DNA from: Zhengitettix transpicula
Lineage: Eukaryota > Arthropoda > Insecta > Orthoptera > Tetrigidae
NCBI GenBank assembly: GCA_037074705.1
Contig: JAYJMR010000051.1
Location: 106,981-170,980 of the forward strand
DNA: 64,000 bases
Direction: 5' to 3'
Shown here: in pieces, positions 1 through 12,388 of the stretch
Position numbering within the stretch: position 1 is the first letter of the stretch
How the letters are laid out: every line of letters begins with the position of its first letter
The notes under the pieces: model-generated
Databases searched by the model: none
Told to the model about the DNA's origin: nothing
The model's input: the letters and a program-made list of their open reading frames with translations, nothing else
Made by a program: the position numbers and the translations under genes

Positions 1-3000
1 CGTATTGTTCCGTGTAAATTTATGTGATTATAAAAATATTGATACATTGTTTACTGTTAAGCTATCAAACAGATATCTCGCTAATAAAGTACAGATTCTG
101 CATATACATTGCGATTCGGCTATTTGTAAGCTCTATGCTTAGAGTATCGTCATAATTATGCATTACATAGCAAAACAGTAGAGATATCTAAAAAAAACAC
201 ACTTTATTTTATTCAAAATTACGTTTTAAACAAATATTCCGAGCATTTTAGCCACATCATACGAATACATTTAAAGAAAATGGGTTTAATTCTAATTCCG
301 ATAATGAATAATAATTTGAAAAGTTTTATTCGTATCAGATTTCTGATTTCATAAAAAATTTACACAATTTCGGTACATTAAGACGATTTTTTTGAAACAA
401 TTTAAAATATTTTTCATCGTCTAACTAAAGAATAACAAAAATGTTTACCGTTTTGTTCCGTGTAAATTTACGTGATTATAAATATATCCATATCTTGAAC
501 ACTGTTAGGAAATCTAACTGGGAACTCGCCAAAAAAGTACAGATTCTGCATGTACGTTGCGATTTTGTTATTTGTAAGCTTTATGCTTAGGGTTTCGTCA
601 CAATTACGCATTAAATCGCAAAACAGTAGAGATATCTAATAAAAACATACTTTATTTAATTCTAAATTATATTTTAGACGAACATTCCGAGTTTTAACCA
701 CATCATATGAATAATTATAAACAAAATGGCTCTACTTCTAATCCTATAATAGATAATTATGACGAAAAGTTTTAATCGTATTAGAATTCTGATTTCATAA
801 AATATTAACGCATTTTCATTACGCTAAGACGAGTTTTTTGTGAAAATTTTAAATATTTTTGAACTTCTTACTGATGAATAACAAAAATATTTACCGTATT
901 GTTCCGTGTAAATTTATGTGATTATAAAAATATTGATACATTGTTTACTGTTAAGCTATCAAACAGATATCTCGCTAATAAAGTACAGATTCTGCATATA
1001 CATTGCGATTCGGCTATTTGTAAGCTCTATGCTTAGAGTATCGTCATAATTATGCATTACATCGCAAAACAGTAGAGATATCTAAAAAAAACACACTTTA
1101 TTTTATTCAAAATTACGTTTTAAACAAATATTCCGAGCATTTTAGCCACATCATACGAATACATTTAAAGAAAATGGGTTTAATTCTAATTCCGATAATG
1201 AATAATAATTTGAAAAGTTTTATTCGTATCAGATTTCTGATTACATAAAAAATTTACACAATTTCGCTACATTAAGACGATTTTTTTGAAACAATTTAAA
1301 ATATTTTTCATCGTCTAACTAAAGAATAACAAAAATGTTTACCGTTTTGTTCCGTGCAAATTTACGTGATTATAAATATATCCATATCTTGAACACTGTT
1401 AGGAAATCTAACTGAGAACTCGCCAAAAAAGTACAGATTCTGCATGTACGTTGCGATTTTGTTATTTGTAATCTTTATGCTTAGGGTTTCGTCTAAATTA
1501 CGCATTAAATCGCAAAACAGTAGAGATATCTAATAAAAACATACTTTATTTAATTCTAAATTACATTTTAAACGAACATTCCGAGCTTTTAACCACATCA
1601 TACGAATAATTTTTAAGAAAATGGCTCTACTTCTAATCCTGAAAAAGATAAATATTACGAAAAGTTTTATTCGTATTAGAATTCTGAATTCATAAAAAAT
1701 TAACGCATTTTCAATACATTAAGCCGAATTTTTTGTGAAAATTTTAAATATTTTTGAACTTCTTACTGATGAATAACAAAAATAATTAGCGTATTGTTCA
1801 GTGTAGGTTTGTCAGATTTTTAATATATATCGATATCTTGTACACTGTTAAGCTTTCTAACAGATATCTCGCAACAAAACTACAGTTTCTGCATTTACAT
1901 TGCGATTCGGATATTTGTAACCTTTTTGCTTAGGGTTTAGTCAAAATTACGTATTGCATCGCAAAACAGTAGAGATATCTAAAAATAACATACTGTATTT
2001 AATACAAAATTACATTTTAAACGAACATTCCGAGCTTTTTAGCCACAACATAGAAATACATTTTAAGAAAATGGGCTTACTTCTATTTCCGATAAAGAAA
2101 AATATATCAAAAAGTTTTATTTGTATCAGAATTCTGATTTAATAAAAAATTAACGCATTTTCATTACATTAAGACGAGTTTTTTGTGAAAAATTTAAATA
2201 TTTTTGAACTTCTTACTGATGAATAACAAAAATATTTACCGTATTGTTCCGTGTAAATTTATGTTATTATAAAAATATTGATACATTGTACACTGTTAAG
2301 CTATCAAACAGATATCTTGCTAATAAAGTACAGATTCTGCATATGCATTGCGATTCGGCTATTTGTAAGCTCTATGATTAGAGAATCGTCATAATTATGC
2401 ATTACATCGCAAAACAGTAGAGATATCTAAAAAAACACACTTTATTATATTCAAAATTACATTTCAAACAAATATTCCGAGCAGTTTAGCCACATCATAC
2501 GAATACATTTAAGGAAAATGGAATAACTTCTAATTCCGATAAAGAAAAATAATTTGTAAAGTTTTATTCGTATCAGATTTCTGATTTCATAAAAAATTTA
2601 CACAATTTCGCTACATTAAGACGATTTTTTTGAAACAATTTAAAATATTTTTCAACGTCTAACTAAAGAATAACAAAAATGTTTACCGTTTTGTTCCGTG
2701 TAAATTTACGTGATTATAAATATATCCATATCATGAACACTAATAAGAAATCTAACTGAGAACTCGCCAATAAAGTACAGATTCTGCATGTACGTTGCAA
2801 TTTTGTTATTTGTAAGCTTTATGCTTAGGGTTTCGTCAAAATTACGCATTAAATCGCAAAACAGTAGAGATATCTAATAAAAACATACTTTATTTAATTC
2901 TAAATTATATTTTAAACGAACATTCCGAGTTTTAACCACATCATATGAATAATTTTTAACAAAATGGCTCTACTTCTAATCCTATAATAGATAATTATTA

Positions 3001-6000
3001 CGAAAAGTTTTAATCGTATTAGAATTCTGATTTCATACAAAATTAACGCATTTTCATTACATTAAGACGAATTTTTTGTGAAAATTTTAAATATTTTTGA
3101 ACTTCTTACTGATGAATAACAATAATATTTAGCGTATTGTTTCGTGTAGTTTTGTGAGATTATTAATATATATCGATATCTTGTACACTGTTAAGCTTTC
3201 TAACAGATATCTCGCTAATAAAGTACAGTTTCTTCATATACACTGCGATTCGGCTATTTTTAAACTTTGTGCTTAGGGTTTCGTCAAAATTACGTATTGC
3301 ATCGCAAAACAGTAATGATATCAAAAAACCACAGACTGTATTTAATAAAAAATTACATTTTAAACAAACATTCCGAGCTTTTTAGCCACATCATAGAAAT
3401 ACATTTTAAGAAACTGGGCTTACTTCTATTTCCGATAAAGAAAAATATATCGAAAAGTTTTATTCGTATCAGAATTCTGATTTAATAAAAAATTAACGCA
3501 TTTTCATTACGCTTAGACGAGTTATTTGTGAAAATTTTAAATATTTTTGAACTACTTACTGATGAATAACAAAAATATTTACCGTATTGTTCCGTGTAAA
3601 TTTATGTGATTATAAAAATATTGATACATTGTACACTGTTAAGCTATCAAACAGATATCTCGCTAATAAAGTACAGATTCTGCAGATACATTGCGATTCG
3701 GCTATTTGTAAGCTTTATGCTAACGGTTTCGTCATAATTATGCATTAAATCGCAAAACAGTAGAGATATATAAAAAAAACACATTTTATTTTATTCAAAA
3801 TTACATTTTAAACAAAAATTCCGATCATTTTAACCACATCATACGAATAAATTTAAAGAAAGTGGGTTTACTTCTAATTCCGATAAACAAAAATAATTTG
3901 AAAAGTTTTATTCGTATCAGAATTCTGATTTCATAAAAAATTTACTCAATTTCGCTACATTAAGACGATTTTTTTAAAACAATTTAAAATATTTTTCAAC
4001 GTCTAACTTATGAATAATAAAAATGTTTACCGTTTTGTTCCGTGTAAATTTACGTGATTATAAATATATCCATATCTTGAACACTGTTTAGAAATCTAAC
4101 TGAAAACTCGACAATAAAGTACAGATTCTGCATGTACGTTGCGATTTTGTTATTTGTAAGCTTTATGCTTAGGGTTTCGTCTAAATTACGCATTAAATCG
4201 CAAAACAGTAGAGATGTCCAATAAAAACATACTTTATTTAATTCTAAATTATATTTTAAACGAACATTCCGAGTTTTAACAACATCATATGAATAATTTT
4301 TAAGAAAATGGCTTTACATGTAATCCTGAAAAAGATAAATATTACGAAAAGTTTTAATCGTATTAGAATTCTGATTTCATAAAAAATTAACGCATATTCA
4401 TTACATTAAGACGAATTTTTTGTGAAAATTTTAAATATTTTTGAACTTCTTACTGATGAATAACAATAATATTTAGCGTATTGTTTCGTGTAGTTTTGTG
4501 AGATTATTAATATATATCGATATCTTGTACACTGTTAAGCTTTCTAACAGATATCTCGCTAAAAAAGTACAGTTTCTGCATGTACATTGCGATTCGGCTA
4601 TTTGTTACCTTTTTGATTACGGTTTAGTCAAATATACGTATTGCATCGCAAAACAGGAGAGATATCTAAAAACAACATACTGTATTTAATTCAAAATTAC
4701 ATTTTAAACAAACATTCCAAACTTTTAAGCCACATCATACAAATTTATTTTAAGAAAATGGGCTTACTTCTATTTCCGATAAAGAAAAATATATCGAAAA
4801 GTTTTATTCGTATCAGAATTCTGATTTAATAGAAAATTAACGCATTTTCATTACGCTAAGACGAGTTTTTTCTGAAAATTTTAAATATTTTTGAACTTCT
4901 TACTGATGAATAACAAAAATATTTACCGTATTGATCCGTGTAAATTTATGTGATTATAAAAATATTGATACATTGTACATTGTACACTGTTAAGCTATCA
5001 AACAGATATCCCGCTAATATAGTATAGATTCTGCATATACATTGCGATTCGGCTATTTGTAAGCTCTATGCTTAGAGTATCGTCATATGTATGCATTACA
5101 TCGCAAAACAGTAAAGATATGTAAAAAAAACACACCTTTAATTTATTCAAAATTACATTTTAAACAAAAATTCCGAGCATTTTAGCAACATCATACGAAT
5201 ACATTTAAAGAAAATGGGTTTACTTCTAATTCCGATAAAGAAAAATAATTTTAAAAATTTTATTCGTATCAGATTTCTGATTTCATAAAAAATTTACACA
5301 ATTTCGCTGCATTAAGACGATTTTTTTGAAACAATTTAAAATATTTTTCAACGTCTAACTAAAGAATAACAAAAATGTTTACCGTTTTGTTCCGTGAAAA
5401 TTTACGTGATTATAAATATATTCATATCTTGAACACTAATAAGAAATCTAACTGAGAACTCGCCAATAAAGTACATATTCTGCATTTAGGTTGCGATTTT
5501 GTTATTTGTAAGCTTTATGCTTAGGGTGTCGTCAAAATTACGCATTGAATCGCAAAACAGTAGAGATATCTAAAAACAACATACTGTATTTAATTCAAAA
5601 TTACATTTTTAACAAACATTCCGAGCTTTTTAGCCACATCATACAAATATATTTTAAGAAAATGGGCTTACTTCTATTTTCGATAAAGAAAAATATATCG
5701 AAAAGTTTTATTCGTATCGGAATTCTGATTTAATAAAAAATTAACGCATTTTCATTACATTAAGACGAATTTTTTGGGAAAATTTTAAATATTTTTGAAC
5801 TTCTTACTGATGAATAACAAAAATATTTACCGTATTGTTCCGTGTAAATTTATGTGATTATAAAAATATTGATACATTGTACATTGTACACTGTTAAGCT
5901 ATCAAACAGATATCTCGCTAATAAAGTACAGTTTCTTCATATACACTGCGATTCGGCTATTTTTAAACTTTGTGCTTAGGGTTTCGTCAAAATTACGTAT

Positions 6001-6267
6001 TGCATCGCAAAACAGTAATGATATCAAAAAACCACAGACTGTATTTAATACAAAATTACATTTTAAACGAACATTCCGAGCTTTTTAGCCACATCATAGA
6101 AATACATTTTAAGAAAATAGGCTTACTTCTATTTCCGATAAACAAAAATATATCGAAAAGTTTTATTCGTATCAGAATTCTGATTTATTAAAAAATTAAC
6201 GCATTTTCATTACGCTAAGACGAGTTTTTTGTGAAAATTTTAAATATTTTTGAACTTCTTACTTGTG
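1..6267 (+). repeat. Satellite array, left irregular block (A-B and A-B-C order, with hybrids)
   Basis: Fourteen tandem monomers, the first cut by the window edge. Starts at the AATAACAAAAAT box are 431 B, 877 A, 1325 B, 1772 C, 2222 A, 2669 B, 3115 C, 3565 A, 4013 B, 4459 C, 4909 A, 5365 (B front, C rear) and 5813 (A front, C rear). The first A-B pair (1 to about 650) matches 895 to about 1545 closely at an offset of 894 bp, so a dimer was copied here. C monomers in this block differ from those further right; 1772, for example, reads TTCAGTGTAGGTTTGTCAG in its front. The A monomers at 4909 and 5813 share a short duplication of ACATTGT before ACACTG (near 4975 and 5880). No gene is visible. 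Confidence 0.93.
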
Positions 6268-8050
6268 AATAACAAAAATATTTACCGTATTGTTCCGTGT
6301 AAATTTATGTGATTATAAAAATATTGATACATTGTACACTGTTAAGCTATCAAACAGATATCTCGCTAATAAAGTACAGATTCTGCATATACTTTGCGAT
6401 TCGGCTATTTGTAAGCTCTATGCTTAGGGTATCGTCATAATTATGCATTACATCGCAAAACAGAGATATCGAAAAACATACTGTATTTAATTCAAAATTA
6501 CATTTTAAACCAACATTCCAAGCATTTTAGCCACATCATACGAATACATTTAAAGAAAATGGGTTTAATTCTAATTCCGATAATGAATAATAATTTGAAA
6601 AGTTTTATTCGTATCAGATTTCTGATTTCATAAAAAATTTACACAATTTCGCTACATTAAGACGATTTTTTTGAAACAATTTAAAATATTTTTCAACGTC
6701 TAACTAAAGAATAACAAAAATGTTTACCGTTTTGTTCCGTGTAAATTTACGTGATTATAAATATATCCATATCTTGAACACTGTTAGGAAATCTAACTGC
6801 AAACTCGCCAATAAAGTACAGATTCTGCATGTACGTTGCGATTTTGTTATTTGTAAGCTTTATGCTTAGGGTTTCGTCAAAATTACGCATTAAATCGCAA
6901 AACAGTAGAGATATCTAATAAAAACATACTTTATTAATTCTAAATTATATTTTAAACGAACATTCCGAGTTTTACCCACATCATATGAATAATTTTTAAC
7001 AAAATGGCTCTACTTCTAATCCTATAATAGATAATTATTACGAAAAGTTTTAATCGTATTAGAATTCTGATTTCATAAAATATTAACGCGTTTTCATTAC
7101 ATTAAGACGAATTTTTTGTGAAAATTTTAAATATTTTTGAACTTCTTACTGATGAATAACAAAAATATTTAGCGTATTGTTTCCTGTAGTTTTGTGAGAT
7201 TATTAATATATATCGATATCTTGTACACTGTTAAGCTTTCTAAACAAAAATCTCGCTAAAAAAGTACAGTTTCTGCATATACATTCCGATTCGGCTATTT
7301 GTTACCTTTTTGCTTAGGGTTTAGTCAAAATTACGTATTGCATCGCAAAACAGTAGAGATATCTAAAAACAACATACTGTATTTAATTCAAAATTACATT
7401 TTAAACCAACATTCCGAGCTTTTTAGACACATCATACAAATACATTTTAAGAAAATGGGCTTACTTCTGTTTCCGATAAAGAAAAATATATCGAAAAGTT
7501 TTATTCGTATCAGAATTCTGATTTAATAAAAAATTAACGCATTTTCATTACGCTAAGACGAGTTTTTTGTGAAAATTTTAAATATTTTTGAACTTCTTAC
7601 TTGTGAATAACAAAAATATTTACCGTATTGTTCCGTGTAAATTTATGTGATTATAAAAATATTGATACATTGTACACTGTTAAGCTATCAAACAGATATC
7701 TCGCTAATAAAGTACAGATTCTGCATATACTTTGCGATTCGGCTATTTGTAAGCTCTATGCTTAGGGTATCGTCATAATTATGCATTACATCGCAAAACA
7801 GTAGAGATATCTAAAAACATACTGTATTTAATTCAAAATTACATTTTAAACCAACATTCCGAGCATTTTAGCCACATCATATGAATACATTTAAAGAAAA
7901 TGGGTTTAATTCCAATTCCGATAATGAATAATAATTTGAAAAGTTTTATTCGTATCAGATTTCTGATTTCATAAAAAATTTACACAATTTCGCTACATTA
8001 AGACGATTTTTTTGAAACAATTTAAAATATTTTTCAACGTCTAACTAAAG

Positions 8051-8496
8051 AATAACAAAAATGTTTACCGTTTTGTTCCGTGTAAATTTACGTGATTATA
8101 AATATATCCATATCTTGAACACTGTTAGGAAATCTAACTGCAAACTCGCCAATAAAGTACAGATTCTGCATGTACGTTGCGATTTTGTTATTTGTAAGCT
8201 TTATGCTTAGGGTTTCGTCAAAATTACGCATTAAATCGCAAAACAGTAGAGATATCTAATAAAAACATACTTTATTTAATTCTAAATTATATTTTAAACG
8301 AATATTCCGAGTTTTAACCACATCATATGAATAATTTTTAACAAAATGGCTCTACTTCTAATCCTATAATAGATAATTATTACGAAAAGTTTTAATCGTA
8401 TTAGAATTCAGATTTCATAAAATATTAACGCGTTTTCATTACATTAAGACGAATGTTTTGTGAAAATTTTAAATATTTTTGAACTTCTTACTGATG
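8051..8496 (+). repeat. Representative B-subfamily monomer
   Basis: B exemplar, 446 bp. It begins AATAACAAAAATGTTTACCG, followed by TTTACGTGATTATAAATATA, ATCCATATCTTGAACAC, TGCATGTACGTTGCG, TTTTGTTATTTGTAAGC and TAATAAAAACATACTTTATT. The rear reads AAAATGGCTCTACTTC and ends GACGAATTTTTTGTG or a close form. Some B copies read GAGATGTCCAATAAAA instead of GAGATATCTAATAAAA (for example near 15855, 23473 and 26165), a useful marker of one B lineage. Confidence 0.9.
8237..8256 (+). promoter_or_regulatory. Conserved 20-bp box shared by all monomer subfamilies (example site)
   Basis: CGCAAAACAGTAGAGATATC, about 187-208 bp into the unit, is kept in A, B, C and D monomers with only sporadic changes while flanking sequence differs between subfamilies. 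It ends in an AGATATCT palindrome. A second AGATATCT lies about 111 bp upstream in A monomers (7694-7701 and 7805-7812 in the unit at 7606). A conserved window in otherwise drifting monomers is the usual sign of a binding site or a phasing element, but no protein is identified. Confidence 0.5.
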
Positions 8497-8946
8497 AATA
8501 ACAAAAATATTTAGCGTATTGTTTCCTGTAGTTTTGTGAGATTATTAATATATATCGATATCTTGTACACTGTTAAGCTTTCTAACAAATATCTCGCTAA
8601 AAAAGTACAGTTTCTGCATATACATTCCGATTCGACTATTTGTTACCTTTTTGCTTAGGGTTTAGTCAAAATTACGTATTACATCGCAAAACAGTAGAGA
8701 TATCTAAAAACAACATACTGTATTTAATTCAAAATTACATTTCAAACCAACATTCCGAGCTTTTTAGCCACATCATACAAATACATTTTAAGAAAATGGG
8801 CTTACTTCTATTTCCGATAAAGAAAAATATATCGAAAAGTTTTATTCGTATCAGAATTCTGATTTAATAAAAAATTAACGCATTTTCATTACGCTGAGAC
8901 GAGTTTTTTGTGAAAATTTTAAATATTTTTGAACTTCTTACTTGTG
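8497..8946 (+). repeat. Representative C-subfamily monomer
   Basis: C exemplar, 450 bp. It carries TTTAGCGTATTGTTTC, GAGATTATTAATATATATCG, TTAAGCTTTCTAACAAAT, TATTTGTTACCTTTTTGC, TTAGGGTTTAGTC, AAAAACAACATACTGTATTT and AAAATGGGCTTACTTC. The C unit has the fewest stops in one plus-strand frame, which produces the recurrent 75-82 codon open frames. Those frames start at TTG in nearly all copies, and I do not consider them genes. Confidence 0.9.
8850..8863. promoter_or_regulatory. 14-bp perfect palindrome present in most C monomers (example site)
   Basis: ATCAGAATTCTGAT is fully self-complementary and centred on an EcoRI site. It lies about 354-367 bp into the C monomer. B copies usually keep TAGAATTCTGA. 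Many A copies have ATCAGATTTCTGAT, which breaks only the centre. Tetramer-tract copies read TAGAATTCTCA. The site predicts an EcoRI ladder of about 448 bp multiples. A function in protein binding or cruciform formation is inference. Confidence 0.6.
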
Positions 8947-9984
8947 AATAACAAAAATATTTACCGTATTGTTCCGTAAAAATTTATGTGATTATAAAAA
9001 TATTGATACATTGTACACTGTTAAGCTATCAAACAGATATCTCGCTAATAAAGTACTGATTCTGCATATACATTGCGATTCGGCTATTTGTAAGCTCTAT
9101 GCTTAGGGTATCGTCATAATTATGCATTACATCGCAAAACAGTAGAGATATCTAAAAAAAACACACTTTATTTTATTCAAAATTACGTTTTAAACAAAAA
9201 TTCCGAGCATTTTAGCCACATCATACGAATACATTTAAAGAAAATGGGTTTAATTCTAATTCCGATAATGAATAATAATTTGAAAAGTTTTATTCGTATC
9301 AGATTTCTGATTTCATAAAAAATTTACACAATTTCGCTACATTAAGACGATTTTTTTGAAACAATTTAAAATATTTTTCAACGTCTAACTAAAGAATAAC
9401 AAAAATGTTTACCGTTTTGTTCCGTGTAAATTTATGTGATTATAAATATATCCATATCTTGAACACTGTTAGGAAATCTAACTGCAAACTTGCCAATAAA
9501 GTACAGATTCTGCATGTACGTTGCGATTTTGTTATTTGTAAGCTTTATGCTTAGGGTTTCGTCAAAATTACGCATTAAATCGCAAAACAGTAGAGATATC
9601 TAATAAAAACATACTTTATTTAATTCTAAATTATATTTTAAACGAACATTCCGAGTTTTAACCACATCATATGAATAATTTTTAACAAAATGGCTCTACT
9701 TCTAATCCTATAATAGATAATTATTACGAAAAGTTTTAATCGTATTAGAATTCTGATTTCATAAAATATTAACGCGTTTTCATTACATTAAGACGAATTT
9801 TTTGTGAAAATTTTAAATATTTTTGAACTTCTTACTGATGAATAACAAAAATATTTAGCGTATTGTTTCCTGTAGTTTTGTGAGATTATTAATATATATC
9901 GATATCTTGTACACTGTTAAGCTCTCTAACAAATATCTCGCTAAAAAAGTACAGTTTCTGCATATACATTCCGATTCGGCTATT

Positions 9985-12388
9985 TGTTACCTTTTTGCTT
10001 AGGGTTTAGTCAAAATTACGTATTGCATCGCAAAACAGTAGAGATATCTAAAAACAACATACTGTATTTAATTCAAAATTACATTTTAAACCAACATTCC
10101 GAGCTTTTTAGCCACATCATACAAATACATTTTAAGAAAATGGGCTTACTTCTATTTCCGATAAAGAAAAATATATCGAAAAGTTTTATTCGTATCAGAA
10201 TTCTGATTTAATAAAAAATTAACGCATTTTCATTACGCTAAGACGAGTTTTTTGTGAAAATTTTAAATATTTTTGAACTTCTTACTTGTGAATAACAAAA
10301 ATATTTACCGTATTGTTCCGTAAAAATTTATGTGATTATAAAAATATTGATACATTGTACACTGTTAAGCTATCAAACAGATATCTCGCTAATAAAGTAC
10401 TGATTCTGCATAAACATTGCGATTCGGCTATTTGTAAGCTATATGCTTAGGGTATCGTCATAATTATGCATTACATCGCAAAAAAGTAGAGATATCTAAA
10501 AAAAACACACTATATTTTATTCAAAATTACATTTTAACAAAAATTCCGAGCATTTTAGCCACATCATACGAATACATTTAAAGAAATTGGGTTTAATTCT
10601 AATTCCGATAATGAAAAATAATTTGAAAAGTTTTATTCGTATCAGATTTCTGATTTCATAAAAAATTTACACAATTTCGCTACATTAAGACGATTTTTTT
10701 GAAACAATTTCAAATATTTTCCAAATCCTAAATAAAGAATAACAAAAATGTTTACCGTTTTGTTCCGTGTAAACTTACGTGATTATAAATATATCCATAT
10801 CTTGAACACTGTTAAGAAATCTAACTGAGAACTCGCCAAAAAGTACAGATTCTGCATGTACGTTGCGATTTTGTTATTTGTAAGCTTTATGCTTAGGGTT
10901 TCGTCAAAATTACGCATTAAATCGCAAAACAGTAGAGATATCTAATAAAAACATACTTTATTTAATTCTAAATTAAATTTTAAACCAACAATCCGAGTTT
11001 CAACCACATCATATGAATAATTTTAAACAAAATGGCTCTACTTCTAATCCTATAATAGATAATTATTACGAAAAGTTTTAATCGTATTAGAATTCTGATT
11101 TCATAAAATATTAACGCGTTTTCATTACATTAAGACGAATTTTTTGTGAAAATTTTAAATATTTTTGAACTTCTTACTGATGAATAACAAAAATATTTAG
11201 CGTATTGTTTCGTGTAGTTTTGTGAGATTATTAATATATATCGATATCTTGTACACTGTTAAGCTCTCTAACAAATATCTCGCTAAAAAAGTACAGTTTC
11301 TGCATATACATTCCGATTCGGATATTTGTTACCTTTTTGCTTAGGGTTTAGTCAAAATTACGTATTGCATCGCAAAACAGTAGAGATATCTAAAAACAAC
11401 ATACTGTATTTAATTCAAAATTACATTTTAAACCAACATTCCGAGCTTTTTAGCCACATCATACAAATACATTTTAAGAAAATGGGCTTACTTCTATTTC
11501 CGATAAAGAAAAATATATCGAAAAGTTTTATTCGTATCAGAATTCTGATTTAATAAAAAATTAACGCATTTTCATTACGCTAAGACGAGTTTTTTGTGAA
11601 AATTTTAAATATTTTTGAACTTCTTACTTGTGAATAACAAAAATATTTACCGTATTGTTCCGTAAAAATTTATGTGATTATAAAAATATTGATACATTGT
11701 ACACTGTTAAGCTATCAAACAGATATCTCGCTAATAAAGTACTGATTCTGCATAAACATTGCGATTCGGCTATTTGTAAGCTATATGCTTAGGGTATCGT
11801 CATAATTATGCATTACATCGCAAAAAAGTAGAGATATCTAAAAAAAACACACTATATTTTATTCAAAATTACATTTTAACAAAAATTCCGAGCATTTTAG
11901 CCACATCATACGAATACATTTAAAGAAATTGGGTTTAATTCTAATTCCGATAATGAAAAATAATTTGAAAAGTTTTATTCGTATCAGATTTCTGATTTCA
12001 TAAAAAATTTACACAATTTCGCTACATTAAGACGATTTTTTTGAAACAATTTCAAATATTTTCCAAATCCTAAATAAAGAATAACAAAAATGTTTACCGT
12101 TTTGTTCCGTGTAAACTTACGTGATTATAAATATATCCATATCTTGAACACTGTTAAGAAATCTAACTGAGAACTCGCCAAAAAGTACAGATTCTGCATG
12201 TACGTTGCGATTTTGTTATTTGTAAGCTTTATGCTTAGGGTTTCGTCAAAATTACGCATTAAATCGCAAAACAGTAGAGATATCTAATAAAAACATACTT
12301 TATTTAATTCTAAATTAAATTTTAAACCAACAATCCGAGTTTCAACCACATCATATGAATAATTTTAAACAAAATGGCTCTACTTCTA
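9985..12388 (+). repeat. Recent tandem duplication of one A-B-C trimer (offset 1,342 bp)
   Basis: Segment 9985-11046 is repeated at 11327-12388 with few or no differences visible by eye. Rare private changes are shared: GTAAGCTATATGC, GCAAAAAAGTAGAG, GAAATTGGGTTTAATTC, CCAAATCCTAAATAAAG and CAACAATCCGAGTTTCAACC. Outside these limits the copies diverge: TTTCCTGTAG against TTTCGTGTAG on the left, and CTAATCCTATAATAG against CTAACCCTATAAAAG on the right. Such shared private variants mean a recent local copy event. Confidence 0.85.

Noticed and set aside
8491..8520. CTGATGA at the end of nearly every monomer as a hammerhead ribozyme in the satellite
   Set aside because: CTGATGA matches the hammerhead core, and a GAAA lies about 35 bases upstream. 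However, no convincing stem I or contiguous stem II forms: the ACAAAAA/TTTTTGT pairing leaves unpaired bases at the core.
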